This document shows, in pieces, positions 1 through 7,200 of a stretch of 25,557 nucleotides of DNA. The translations under genes were made by a program, and so were the position numbers. Below the pieces are notes generated by a model. It made no database searches, was not told the DNA's origin, and saw only the letters and a list, made by a program, of their open reading frames with translations. The DNA lies in assembly GCA_040902925.1 (NCBI GenBank), contig JBBDWJ010000186.1:1-25557 (forward strand). The letters run 5' to 3'. Source of the stretch: JBBDWJ01 sp040902925 (GTDB taxonomy: Bacteria; Acidobacteriota; Terriglobia; Bryobacterales; UBA6623). The number at the start of each line of letters is the position of its first letter. Position 1 is the stretch's first letter.

Positions 1-861
1 CTGAGGGCACTGAATCCGAGCTGGTCCGGGGAAAGAATCTATCAGCAGGCCCGAATTCTGATCGCTGCTGAGGTACAGGCTATAACGTACCGCGAATTTC
101 TGCCCTTACTATTAGGCGAGGGTGCGCTGCCCGCCTATTCGGGATATCGTGAAGAGGCCGACCCGAGTATCTCGAATATCTTTACGACGGTGGCATTTCG
201 CCTGGGCCACAGTCTGCTCAACCCGCAACTGCTTCGTCTGGCGCCCGATGGCAGCAGCATCCCGGCCGGGCCCCTCGATCTTCAAGACGCGTTCTTCCGC
301 CCGGATCTGGTTTCTCAACCCGGAGCGCTCGAAGAGCTGCTGCGCGGCTTGGCCGCACAACGCGCACGGGCTCTGGACCCTTTCGTGACCGATGCCGTAC
401 GTAATTTTTTGTTCGGCGCTCCGGGCGCGGGCGGCTTCGACCTCGCGGCGCTCAACATCCAGCGCGGCCGGGACCACGGCATACCAAGCTACAACGCATG
501 TCGAATGAAACTCGGCCTGGCGCCCAAAACAAGTTTTGCGACGATTAGCTCGGATCCGGAGCTTCAGTACCGCCTGGAAGAAGCGTATGGAACGGTCGAG
601 GGTATCGATGCGTGGGTCGGAGGGCTAGCCGAAGATCGGCTCCCCGGGGCGCTCGTTGGCGAGTTGTTTTACGTGGTTCTGCGAAAGCAGTTTCGCAATG
701 TAAGGGATGGCGATCCGTTCTGGTACCAGCGTGTGCTGGATGCCGGAACGCAGGGGTTGATTGAGCACCTGACGCTCAGCCGGATTATCCAACTGAACAC
801 CGGGATCGGGAACGAACTCGCGGAGGACGTTTTTCGTGCGCCCGCTTCGGCGCCCTACTGA
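1..861 (+). CDS. Animal-type haem peroxidase, C-terminal part (5' end outside window)
   Basis: The frame is open from base 1 to TGA 859-861, giving 286 residues of a longer protein. Family members oxidise substrates with H2O2 using a haem clamped between a distal and a proximal histidine. The fragment shows the proximal-His motif FRLGHSLL (His70 of the fragment) and, 82 residues later, LNIQRGRDHGIPSYNACR, whose Asn152 matches the residue that hydrogen-bonds the proximal His in myeloperoxidase. The SWSGERIYQQAR and AITYREFLPLLLG stretches before it are also typical of the family. The distal His and Ca site lie upstream of the window and cannot be checked. Export is likely from the family but not visible. 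No downstream partner gene is evident; the next 380 bases hold no intact gene. Confidence 0.9.
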   Translation: MRALNPSWSGERIYQQARILIAAEVQAITYREFLPLLLGEGALPAYSGYREEADPSISNIFTTVAFRLGHSLLNPQLLRLAPDGSSIPAGPLDLQDAFFRPDLVSQPGALEELLRGLAAQRARALDPFVTDAVRNFLFGAPGAGGFDLAALNIQRGRDHGIPSYNACRMKLGLAPKTSFATISSDPELQYRLEEAYGTVEGIDAWVGGLAEDRLPGALVGELFYVVLRKQFRNVRDGDPFWYQRVLDAGTQGLIEHLTLSRIIQLNTGIGNELAEDVFRAPASAPY

Positions 862-1247
862 CGCATCGGGTGTCTGACGCGCATCGGGGTCGCTGGGGAC
901 AGCACCTTAACCTCCTCGCCCCCGCGGTCGGCCGTCTCAGCCGAATCAGTCACAACCCAATCAGCATCACAAAATCAACGACATACGAGCGAAAACCACC
1001 GAAAAATTTGGAGCCGCATGCTACCCTTCAACCAGAGAGGTAGGGCAAGGCCAGGAAAGACCGGTGCCATGTGCCGAGGACGGGGCCTTGAAAGACCACG
1101 GACACGGGCCCGACCGTATCCAGAGCCATGAGCAAAAAAATGGCGGGCCCCAAAGACCGAAACCCAATGGTTTCAGTCCCGAAGCCAGGAAAAACATCGT
1201 CAAAACCGCTCAAAACTGCTCATTCGGCCGGACGCGACCAACGAGCT
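862..1247. other. Intergenic region without a convincing gene
   Basis: The 386 bases after the peroxidase contain only short overlapping open frames with no recognisable protein. There is a small imperfect duplication right at the peroxidase stop (CTGACGCATCGGG at 858-870, again with a 2-base insertion at 874-888). A GGGGACAGCACC stretch at 895-906 resembles the short GTCCCC-type dispersed repeats often seen in related genomes. No terminator with a U-tract is visible. Confidence 0.5.
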
Positions 1248-1510
1248 TCATTCGTATCTCAAGGCTGCCAGCGGATCGACTCTCGTAGCGCTCTGCGCGG
1301 GAATATAGCTCGCCAGCAGAGCTACCGCGGCCAACAGCAAGGGGACCGCTGCGAAGGTCAGCGGATCCCAGGCGCTGACGCCGTAGAGCAGCCCGCTGAT
1401 GAGCCGCGCGAGCATGGCCGATCCGAGCCACCCCAACCCGAGCCCACGGCGATCAACCCCGCTGCCTGGCGGAGCACCAGCCCGAGGACGTCGCTCTCGA
1501 TCATGGCCTC
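1248..1510 (-). pseudogene. ADOP/MacB-FtsX-type permease, C-terminal relic with frameshift
   Basis: Read on the minus strand, one frame encodes DVLGLVLRQAAGLIAVG (about 1450-1500) and, after a 1-base shift near 1450, a second frame continues with LGLGWLGSAMLARLISGLLYG, DPLTFAAVPLLLAAVALLASYIP and the ending RVDPLAALRYE before TGA 1248-1250. In intact acidobacterial duplicated orphan permeases these segments form one continuous C-terminus (last transmembrane helices plus the A-T-R-x-D-P-x-x-A-L-R-Y-E tail). Nothing recognisable as the permease lies upstream of about 1510, so roughly 90% of the gene is missing. The open frame at 1248-1583 includes out-of-frame residues at its N-terminus and should not be annotated as a protein. 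Confidence 0.65.
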
Positions 1511-1597
1511 GGAAGCCATGGCGCGCGGACGGAAATCGGCGTCGGCGAAGCTGCCCACCGAACACGCCGGCGGCTGGGTCCACCGCGAGAACGGATA

Positions 1598-1603
1598 TAT
1601 ACT
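1598..1603 (+). promoter_or_regulatory. Possible -10 box TATACT for the metallo-hydrolase
   Basis: A TATACT hexamer lies 68 bases before the start at 1672, in a short AT-rich patch within GC-rich sequence. No matching -35 element is visible at 16-18 bases. The same hexamer occurs upstream of the second metallo-hydrolase (6272-6277). Confidence 0.35.
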
Positions 1604-1671
1604 GGAGGACACAGTTTCGAACCCCAATCGCCCATCAGCCCGGGGCTGCGTCCCGTGGAGGTCTTTTCGCA

Positions 1672-2691
1672 ATGATCACAATGAAACGCCTGTTGACTGC
1701 TCTGCTGCTGTTCCCGCTGCTGCTGCCGGCGGCTTCGACGCTCGATATTTATTGGATCGACGTGGAAGGGGGCGCAGCGACGCTGTTGGTCACTCAGGCC
1801 GGGGAGACCGTGCTGATGGATGCCGGCTGGTCGGGCTTTGACGACCGCGACGCCAAACGCATCGTCGATGTGCTGAAGAACCAGGCGAAAGCCTCAAAAA
1901 TCGACTACTTCATCACGTCGCATTTTCATACCGATCATGTCGGCGGCGTGCCGGCGCTCGCCAAGCGTGTGCCGATCGATAAGTTCGTCGAGCACGGCGA
2001 AAGCGTCGAGACCGGCAACGAGCGCGGCAAGCAGCTTTGGGACAGTTACGTGGCGGTTGCCGGCGATAAGCGCATGCAGGTCACCGCTGGAGACAAGCTG
2101 CCGCTCAAGCAGGTTGATTTTCTATTCGTCGCCGCGCGCAATAAGTTTCTTCGCAAGCCGCTCGAAGGCGGCGGGCCCAATTCGCTGTGCAAAAACGTCG
2201 AAATGAAGGAAAAGGATCCCGATGAGAACGGCAAAAGCGTCGGCTTCCTGGTGCGCGTCGAGGACTTCCAGTTTCTCGACCTGGGCGACCTGAGCTGGAA
2301 CTGGGAATACCAGATGGCCTGCCCGGTCAACCTGCTCGGCGAAGTCGATCTCTACCAGGTCACCCACCACGGCATGAACATGTCGGGCAACCCGGCGCAT
2401 CTGTGGTCGATCAAGCCGCAGGTCGCCGTGATGAACAACGGACCAACCAAGGGCGGCAGCCAGGAAACCTTCGAGGTTCTGGCGCAGTCGCCCGGCCTCG
2501 AGGATTTGTGGCAGGTTCACCGCGCCGTCAAGGTCGAGGATTCGGTCAACACCGACAAGAACCTGATCGCGAACCTCGGCGAGACCAAGGACTGCGAGGG
2601 CCACTGGATCAAGGCCTCGCTCAACGGCGACGGGACGTACACGCTAACCAACGGCCGCAACGGATTCACGAAAACCTATCGGGTGCGGTAG
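1672..2691 (+). CDS. Exported metallo-beta-lactamase-fold hydrolase
   Basis: A 339-residue protein with a Sec-type signal (MKRLL then a leucine-rich core to about residue 21), so it probably acts in the periplasm or outside. The fold is marked by the di-metal motif HFHTDH (H84, H86, D88, H89), preceded by the DAGW loop that ends the first beta-sheet. The opening DIYWIDVEGGAATLL resembles the ComEC-type metallo-hydrolase branch (DVGQGDA pattern), but there is no ComEC channel domain. Substrate is unknown; the family includes phosphodiesterases, lactonases and nucleases. The start at 1672 is chosen because GGAGG at 1657-1661 lies 10 bases before it; ATG 1681 would be 19 bases away. The frame stays open upstream to 1399, but that stretch overlaps the permease relic and looks non-coding. 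Confidence 0.85.
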   Translation: MITMKRLLTALLLFPLLLPAASTLDIYWIDVEGGAATLLVTQAGETVLMDAGWSGFDDRDAKRIVDVLKNQAKASKIDYFITSHFHTDHVGGVPALAKRVPIDKFVEHGESVETGNERGKQLWDSYVAVAGDKRMQVTAGDKLPLKQVDFLFVAARNKFLRKPLEGGGPNSLCKNVEMKEKDPDENGKSVGFLVRVEDFQFLDLGDLSWNWEYQMACPVNLLGEVDLYQVTHHGMNMSGNPAHLWSIKPQVAVMNNGPTKGGSQETFEVLAQSPGLEDLWQVHRAVKVEDSVNTDKNLIANLGETKDCEGHWIKASLNGDGTYTLTNGRNGFTKTYRVR

Positions 2692-2819
2692 GAGACAAAT
2701 AAATTAGCTGGTCCTGAGAAGCAACGAGCGCGGCCGCCCGCAGGCGGTAGCGCGAACTTTCCCGTAGCGTCAAGGCGATCCAAATTGTGCCCTGCTAGAA
2801 CGATCGTGAAGGTGCGGCC

Positions 2820-3047
2820 ATGATCGAGCGCATCGAAGTCGATCCCTCCGTAATGCAGGGCAAACCCGTGGTTCGGGGTACGCGTGTTCCCGTGGAGTTG
2901 CTGCTCCGAAAACTCGCCGAGGGGGCGAGCTACGAGGATCTGCTGGACGCCTACCCGCGGCTCACGGCTGACGATATTCGCGCCGCCCTCGCTTATGCGG
3001 CCGATCGTATCGCGCATGAAACCGTCCTGCCTGTCGGTTCGCCGTAG
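2820..3047 (+). CDS. DUF433 family antitoxin-like protein
   Basis: A 75-residue protein matching the DUF433 pattern: an N-terminal strand, GKPVVRGTRVPVELLLRKLAEG, then YEDLLDAYP and LTADDIRAALAYAAD, a winged-helix-like DNA-binding fold. DUF433 proteins are commonly the first gene of a toxin-antitoxin pair with a DUF5615 PIN-like nuclease. That arrangement is seen here: a toxin-like start codon lies 11 bases after this stop. AAGGTG at 2808-2813 is a plausible ribosome site. This gene is intact while its partner is broken, so it may be a remnant antitoxin or a free regulator. Confidence 0.85.
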   Translation: MIERIEVDPSVMQGKPVVRGTRVPVELLLRKLAEGASYEDLLDAYPRLTADDIRAALAYAADRIAHETVLPVGSP

Positions 3048-3058
3048 TCCCGATCGGC

Positions 3059-3426
3059 ATGCGATTCCTCGCGGACCAGAGCTGCGACTTCGCGGTGGTC
3101 CGCGCTTCGAGCTGATGGCCGGGATGTGTTAGCCGTCAGTGAGTTCCGCCAGCGTTCCATTGATGAAGAGGTTTTGCAGCTAGCTATTTCGCAAAAACGC
3201 ATTCTGCTGACCGAAGATAAAGACTTTGGAAGGATTGTGTTCGCCTCACCGGCCTCGTGCGCGGGGGTGATTCTGATTCGTTACCCGGCCAGTGCTCGCA
3301 AGTCTCTTCCAGGCGCCGTCCTGTCGCTTGATCCGCGAATACCCGGACCAGATCGAACGATCGTCCACCGTTTTGCGTCCGGGAGCGGCTCGAATACTTC
3401 CCACAACCCGAACTCCGCAAGGGTAG
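3059..3426 (+). pseudogene. DUF5615 PIN-like toxin, broken by two frameshifts
   Basis: Three frames together spell one DUF5615 (Mut7-C/PIN-like) protein. Frame one from ATG 3059 gives MRFLADQSCDFAVVR. After a +1 shift near 3101, in a CGCGC run, the next frame gives ALRADGRDVLAVSEF, SIDEEVLQLA, RILLTEDKDFG and GVILIRYP. After a further +1 shift near 3330 (an extra G), the third frame gives IREYPDQIERSSTVLRPGAARIL and stops at TAG 3424-3426. The acidic residues expected for the nuclease site (D at position 6, E and D in LLTEDKDFG) are preserved, so the damage is recent or reflects assembly errors. As read, no full-length toxin can be made. The intact open frame 3126-3554 represents only the middle piece plus unrelated sequence. 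Confidence 0.8.
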
Positions 3427-3540
3427 GCTTGCAGATCCTTGACCCCAGCGGACTTAGCGGACTTTGCTTTACAATGAACTCTTTGACCAGAGAAGCACCA
3501 AGCAAGGTGTCGGTTCGTGCGATGGCGAGGCGCGCCTGGC

Positions 3541-3852
3541 TCAGCGCTTCTTGAACAACGAGTCGAAGCTCTTGCGCGTGTCTTCGGGGGTCGTAACGCT
3601 GCGGTTCACCAAGTCGATCGTCGTTCGAGGCTCGAAGTAGTCGCAGAAGTTGGCGCGGGCTTTTTCGGCGACCCATTCGGCCTGCGGCTCGGCGCACTGG
3701 TTGTTTCTGCCCGGATCGAAAAAGCGGCAAGCGCGGCAGCAGTGCAGATCGGCGTCACATTGACTGCAAGTGTCGTTGCGCTGAATTTTCTGGCTGGGTA
3801 GGAGTTTGCGTGGCGCTCCGCAGTTGTGGCAGTTCAGAACGACGTTGCCCAT
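3541..3852 (-). CDS. Small cysteine-rich protein with two probable zinc sites
   Basis: A 103-residue protein with nine cysteines in a clear layout: C8-x2-C11 and C29-x2-C32 form a zinc-ribbon pair, and C39-x2-C42, C53 and C70 can form a second four-cysteine site (C38 is extra). The conserved-looking core runs LHCCRACRFFD, NQCAEPQAEWV, KARANFCDYF. The C-terminal third is charged and probably disordered. I recognise the type as a conserved hypothetical of acidobacteria-like genomes, without a known function. No signal peptide, so cytoplasmic. Its start at 3852 has no obvious Shine-Dalgarno; a TACTCT box ends 9 bases upstream on the minus strand. Confidence 0.75.
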   Translation of the reverse strand: MGNVVLNCHNCGAPRKLLPSQKIQRNDTCSQCDADLHCCRACRFFDPGRNNQCAEPQAEWVAEKARANFCDYFEPRTTIDLVNRSVTTPEDTRKSFDSLFKKR

Positions 3853-3876
3853 AATACGAGCAGAGTACTCCAGAAG

Positions 3877-4725
3877 ATGCGACGAATCAACGGCTTCAGG
3901 CTGGACTTCGAGGGACGCGGGCTAATCCGGCGGCCACGCGAGGCTGAATCATCGGCGGCCCGCGGCCCAGGAAGCGGTAGCCACCGGCACGGGCAGGCCG
4001 AGCACGCGCAAAATGCTTGCGCTAAAGCAGCAGCGGGCCACGCCACGCCTGGCACACGTTTTCGGCTGCAAGGCGCCGGCGCGGGACGCCTGTTCGCAGC
4101 AGCGCTGGCGCTTGCACTGCTCGCCGCCTGCGGTGGAAAAATCCCGCCGACAAACTACTACATGCTGGACTTGCCGGCCCCAGCCGCGAAGCCGGCCAAC
4201 ACGCTGCCCTTTACCGCGGTCGTGATGCCGTTCCGCGGCTCGGAAATGCTCGGCCAGGACCGCATCATCTACCGCGAAACCGCCAGCCAGGTCGGGTTCT
4301 ACGAATACCATCGCTGGGCCGAAGATCCGCGTACGACCCTGCTTCGCTCGCTGCTCGGCCAACTGCGCGCCACCGGAGCGTTTGAGCGCGTCGTGCCGTT
4401 TGAAGGCCGCACGAGCGTCGATTACATCATCCGCGGGAGTCTCGATCAGCTCGAAGAAATCGACTACGGCGGGGGCGTCTCGGTCAAGGTCAAGGTTTCG
4501 GCGCAACTCGTCGACGCCGCAACGAACCGGGTCGTCTGGAATGAAACGTCCGAGGCGACCGGAAGCGTTTCCACCGCGGAGGTAAGCGCCGTTGTTGAGC
4601 AGATGAGCACCGCGATGCGATCGGCGGTCAGCCAGCTCGTCGAAGGCATCAACACCCACCTCAGATCGAACGCAGCTCAATCTGCGCTTTCATCCGCTCC
4701 GTCTGCTCAGGGGGCGCAAAGGTAA
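3877..4725 (+). CDS. PqiC/ABC_trans_aux-type lipoprotein, start uncertain
   Basis: The supported part begins at the lipoprotein signal RLFAAALALALLAAC, with the lipobox Cys codon at 4129. It continues through YYMLDLP, VVMPFRG, DRIIYRE, GFYEYHRWAEDPRTTLLRSL, DYIIRGSLDQLEEIDYG, VKVSAQLVDAATNRVVWNE to a polar tail. This matches the ABC-type transport auxiliary component family, outer-membrane lipoproteins that work with MCE/Mla lipid transport systems. No MCE, permease or ATPase gene is nearby, so it is an orphan here. No ATG, GTG or TTG lies in frame close to the signal: the nearest in-frame ATG (3877, used here) would add about 84 residues before the Cys. A more natural start, ATG 4013, is in another frame, so a 1-base error or mutation between 4013 and 4090 is possible. 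Its 3' end overlaps the convergent sugar kinase by 65 bases. Confidence 0.75.
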   Translation: MRRINGFRLDFEGRGLIRRPREAESSAARGPGSGSHRHGQAEHAQNACAKAAAGHATPGTRFRLQGAGAGRLFAAALALALLAACGGKIPPTNYYMLDLPAPAAKPANTLPFTAVVMPFRGSEMLGQDRIIYRETASQVGFYEYHRWAEDPRTTLLRSLLGQLRATGAFERVVPFEGRTSVDYIIRGSLDQLEEIDYGGGVSVKVKVSAQLVDAATNRVVWNETSEATGSVSTAEVSAVVEQMSTAMRSAVSQLVEGINTHLRSNAAQSALSSAPSAQGAQR

Positions 4726-5587
4726 GACCGGGGTTGGAGGCGGCGGCGGTCGCTGCGGCCACGGCCCAACGAAATGCGTCCGGAAAGCTCTGGCCTTGCG
4801 AAAGCCCGAGCACGCAGATCGCCGCCAGCACGTCCCCTGCCCCGATCGCGCAGCCGGTCTGCACGGCCGGCAGCAAGGCGCGCAACAGCCCTTCGTCCCA
4901 GGCGCCAATCGCGCCCTGACTTCCCATCGACAAGATGACCTGCCCGGCGCCCATCTTCTGGATGTCGCGGGCGGCCGCGGCGGCTTGCGCCTCCGACAAG
5001 ATCGTGCGGTCGAGCAAGCGCTCGGCCTCGGGGCGGTTCGGCTTGGCGAGCGTCGGGCCCGCTTCGAGCCCCAACCGCAACGCCTCGCTGCTCGAGTCGA
5101 GCGTGGTCAAAACGCCGTGCTCGCGGGCCAGCCGGATCAGACGCGCGTAGAAATCCGGCGGCGCCTTCGGCGGCACGCTGCCGTTGAGCATCAACCATGC
5201 CGCGCCAGGCAGATGTTCGCGGACGGCATCCTCAACGCGGTGCAGATCTTTGTCGCTCAGCTTCGAGCCGGGCTGGTCGAGCTTGATCATCAGGCCCTGG
5301 TCGTCAATGATCGCGAAGTTGCGGCGGGTCTCGCCGGCAACGGGAATCAACGTGACCGGGATCTGCGAAGCAGCGACGAGCCGCGCGAAACGCCGCCCCG
5401 TTTCGCCGCCGATCGGAGCGATGGCATGGACTTCTCCGCCGTAAGCATGAATCACCTGCGCGGCGTTGATACCTTTGCCGCCAGCGTGCTCGGTTTCGGA
5501 CTGGATGAAGGTGCGATCGTCATAGACGATCCGGTTGGTCTTGATCGTCAGGTCGATCGCCGGGTTGAGTGTCAGCGTGAGGATCAT
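4661..5587 (-). CDS. PfkB-family sugar kinase (1-phosphofructokinase/tagatose-6-P kinase type)
   Basis: A 308-residue cytoplasmic kinase of the hexose branch of the ribokinase family. Motifs in order: LTLNPAIDLTI at the N-terminus, HAGGKGINAAQVIHAYGG (substrate-binding signature 1), KLDQPGSKLS, LMLNGSVPP, AKPNRPEAERLL, and IGAGDVLAAICVLGL near the C-terminus with the catalytic Asp of GAGD. The usual Ser after GAGD is Val, a mild deviation. The family phosphorylates fructose-1-P, tagatose-6-P or similar; the exact substrate cannot be read from sequence and no transporter or aldolase is adjacent. The start at 5587 fits the family N-terminus; in-frame residues up to 5692 look non-coding. No Shine-Dalgarno is seen, but TACGAT lies 9 bases upstream on the minus strand. 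It is convergent with, and overlaps by 65 bases, the lipoprotein gene. Confidence 0.88.
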   Translation of the reverse strand: MILTLTLNPAIDLTIKTNRIVYDDRTFIQSETEHAGGKGINAAQVIHAYGGEVHAIAPIGGETGRRFARLVAASQIPVTLIPVAGETRRNFAIIDDQGLMIKLDQPGSKLSDKDLHRVEDAVREHLPGAAWLMLNGSVPPKAPPDFYARLIRLAREHGVLTTLDSSSEALRLGLEAGPTLAKPNRPEAERLLDRTILSEAQAAAAARDIQKMGAGQVILSMGSQGAIGAWDEGLLRALLPAVQTGCAIGAGDVLAAICVLGLSQGQSFPDAFRWAVAAATAAASNPGLTFAPPEQTERMKAQIELRSI

Positions 5588-5802
5588 GAAAGGAACATCG
5601 TAGCGCAACAGAGGCGCAGGCGACCGGCGAGGGAATACTCGCGGCCGGCGGCAAAATTCGGGCTGTTTTTGGGATTCAGGCGCCGGGCGCAATCAGGGGT
5701 AGGCGCTGGAACCCAGTGACATCAGAGTCTCGGCGCATCCGGCTAATGGGATGGAGTCCGGTTGCGGGCAAGCGAGGCCGCAGAATCCGCGGCCGCCGGC
5801 CG

Positions 5803-6030
5803 TCAGAACAGCTCAGCGGCCTTCGAGAAACCGCGATGCCGGAGCGTTGCCGGCAGGTCGGCCGCCGGCGCGAGCCCGCCGCCTTCGTGAACTTCCTCGA
5901 CCTCGGGCGTCTCCAGGCGGCCGCGAAACCGGGCAGCGGTGTCCTTCGGCGTGCTTTTTTGGTTGGGTGTGAGCAGCCCCACCACCCAAAAATCTCCCGT
6001 GGAGTATCGCACCGTGGCCCATTCCACCAT
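5803..6030 (-). CDS. Possible small hypothetical protein
   Basis: A 75-residue frame from ATG 6030 begins MVEWATVRYSTGDFWVVGLL and ends GFSKAAELF. Third codon positions after 6030 are GC-rich as in neighbouring genes, while the in-frame stretch upstream to 6171 is not, which is why the shorter start is chosen. I recognise no family. It is the only plausible gene in the 752 bases between the sugar kinase start and the metallo-hydrolase at 6340, and it could equally be chance or a gene remnant. The opposite strand is also open (5716-6084) but reads as arginine-rich low-quality sequence. Confidence 0.3.
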   Translation of the reverse strand: MVEWATVRYSTGDFWVVGLLTPNQKSTPKDTAARFRGRLETPEVEEVHEGGGLAPAADLPATLRHRGFSKAAELF

Positions 6031-6208
6031 ATTGGTATCGAGAATCTGTCCGGAACCCTTTCTGTTTCCGATCTCTGCTCTTAAGTCGTATGGCCTGGCT
6101 GGAAATCGACATTCCGGCGGGTTGCGAGAGAAAAAACTTTCATCGCCGCCGGCGGACGCGTTTCCGGCCAACTCTGGCGCATCATAGAAGCTGTGAGACC
6201 CGCGCGCT

Positions 6209-6236
6209 TACCGTTTGTTTAATAGCGTGTCCCCAC
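6209..6236. repeat. Possible relic of a GTCCCC-type dispersed repeat
   Basis: The stretch CCGTTTGTTTAATAGCGTG followed by TCCCC resembles the short sequences that recur around REP-associated (Y1) transposases in soil bacteria. Only one such copy is in the window, with a weaker TGTCCCC-like cousin on the other strand at 893-903. This is recognition from memory, not from a match inside the window. Confidence 0.25.
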
Positions 6237-6271
6237 CCTGGCGGGTAGGGCTCGGATCGCCTGCGGCGATG

Positions 6272-6277
6272 TATACT
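6272..6277 (+). promoter_or_regulatory. Possible -10 box TATACT
   Basis: TATACT lies 62 bases before the TTG start of the metallo-hydrolase at 6340. No good -35 element is seen at standard spacing. It is identical to the hexamer before the other metallo-hydrolase at 1672. Confidence 0.35.
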
Positions 6278-6339
6278 GGCCGCAACCGGATTCCCGTCGG
6301 CTCTCACTGTGTACCGGCCGGGCTCAAGGAGAACCTAGA

Positions 6340-7200
6340 TTGCCCACGCGCGGATTCGCAAAGCTCGCTCCGATCGGGCTGCTGGCGCTAGCAAGCGCCT
6401 TCGGCCAGCAAGAGCCCGCCCCCGTTACCGGCCCCAACCTGCTCGATGAAATTCGCGCGCACCGCTCGGGCGTCGCCGTTTGGTGGCTGGGCCACAACGG
6501 CTGGCTCATCAAATCCGGCGACACGCTGATCGGAACGGATCTCGTGCTCGAAGAGCCAAATCGTTTGTTTCCCACGCCGATTTCGGCGGTGGATCTGGCG
6601 ACGGAGCTGGATGTCTCCTTCATCACGCACGGCCACGGCGACCACTTTCATCGCGCGACTTCGAAAACACTGTTCGAAAAAGGTCATTGCACCTTCGTGA
6701 TTCCGAAAAGTTGTGTCGACATCGCCCGCAAGCTCGAGATCGACGATACGCGCATACGTGTTGCGACTCCCCGCGAGGAGCCCTTCGAGATCGATGGTGT
6801 TCGAGTACAGCCCATCCGCGCCCTTCACGGCAACCCAAAGTTTGCCGTCCACCAGCAAGCGAACCTCGAGGACAGCGGCTACGTCATCACCATCGGCGGC
6901 AAAACCTTCCTGCAACCCGGCGACTCGGTGCTATTGGGAGATCATCTGTTCCTAAAACACGTCGATGTGCTGTTTTTCTCGCCGACCGAGCACAACATGC
7001 ATGTTGACCGCTCGGTGATCCTGATCAACGAGCTGCAACCCGACTACATCCTGCCGCAGCATCGCAACACCTACATCGAGACGCCGCAGAATCGCTACTG
7101 GACGCACGGCTACCCCGGCGAGGTCCTCACCCTTCTCGCGAAGCCATTGCAGGAACGGTATCGAATCGTCCAGCCCGGCGAGCGTCTGATCATTCAGTAA
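6340..7200 (+). CDS. Exported metallo-beta-lactamase-fold hydrolase (UlaG-like branch)
   Basis: A 286-residue protein starting with TTG; AAGGAG at 6326-6331 lies 8 bases before it and no other start fits. The N-terminus (PTRGFAKLAPIGLLALASAFGQ) is a signal peptide with probable cleavage near residue 22. The metal motif is THGHGDH (H97, H99, D101, H102); VAVWWLGHNGWLIKSGD and GTDLVL before it are typical of the UlaG/beta-lactamase_2 branch, and LHGNPKF, LQPGDS and a late histidine (PQHRN) supply the remaining expected ligand positions. UlaG itself is a cytoplasmic lactonase, but members with signal peptides are mostly uncharacterised. The substrate is unknown. It is not closely similar in reading to the hydrolase at 1672, so the two are not a recent duplication. 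Confidence 0.85.
   Translation: MPTRGFAKLAPIGLLALASAFGQQEPAPVTGPNLLDEIRAHRSGVAVWWLGHNGWLIKSGDTLIGTDLVLEEPNRLFPTPISAVDLATELDVSFITHGHGDHFHRATSKTLFEKGHCTFVIPKSCVDIARKLEIDDTRIRVATPREEPFEIDGVRVQPIRALHGNPKFAVHQQANLEDSGYVITIGGKTFLQPGDSVLLGDHLFLKHVDVLFFSPTEHNMHVDRSVILINELQPDYILPQHRNTYIETPQNRYWTHGYPGEVLTLLAKPLQERYRIVQPGERLIIQ

Noticed and set aside
1399..1671. N-terminal extension of the metallo-hydrolase at 1672
   Set aside because: The extension overlaps the permease relic, has no family similarity and would hide the clear signal peptide that starts at 1672.
4796..5719. Long plus-strand open frame (307 codons) opposite the sugar kinase
   Set aside because: It is a GC-driven antisense shadow: the translation is arginine/alanine-rich with no domain pattern, while the minus strand carries complete PfkB motifs.
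1672..7200. Possible duplication of the two exported metallo-hydrolases
   Set aside because: They share only the fold motif and a signal peptide; the sequence around the motifs and the lengths differ, so they belong to different branches.
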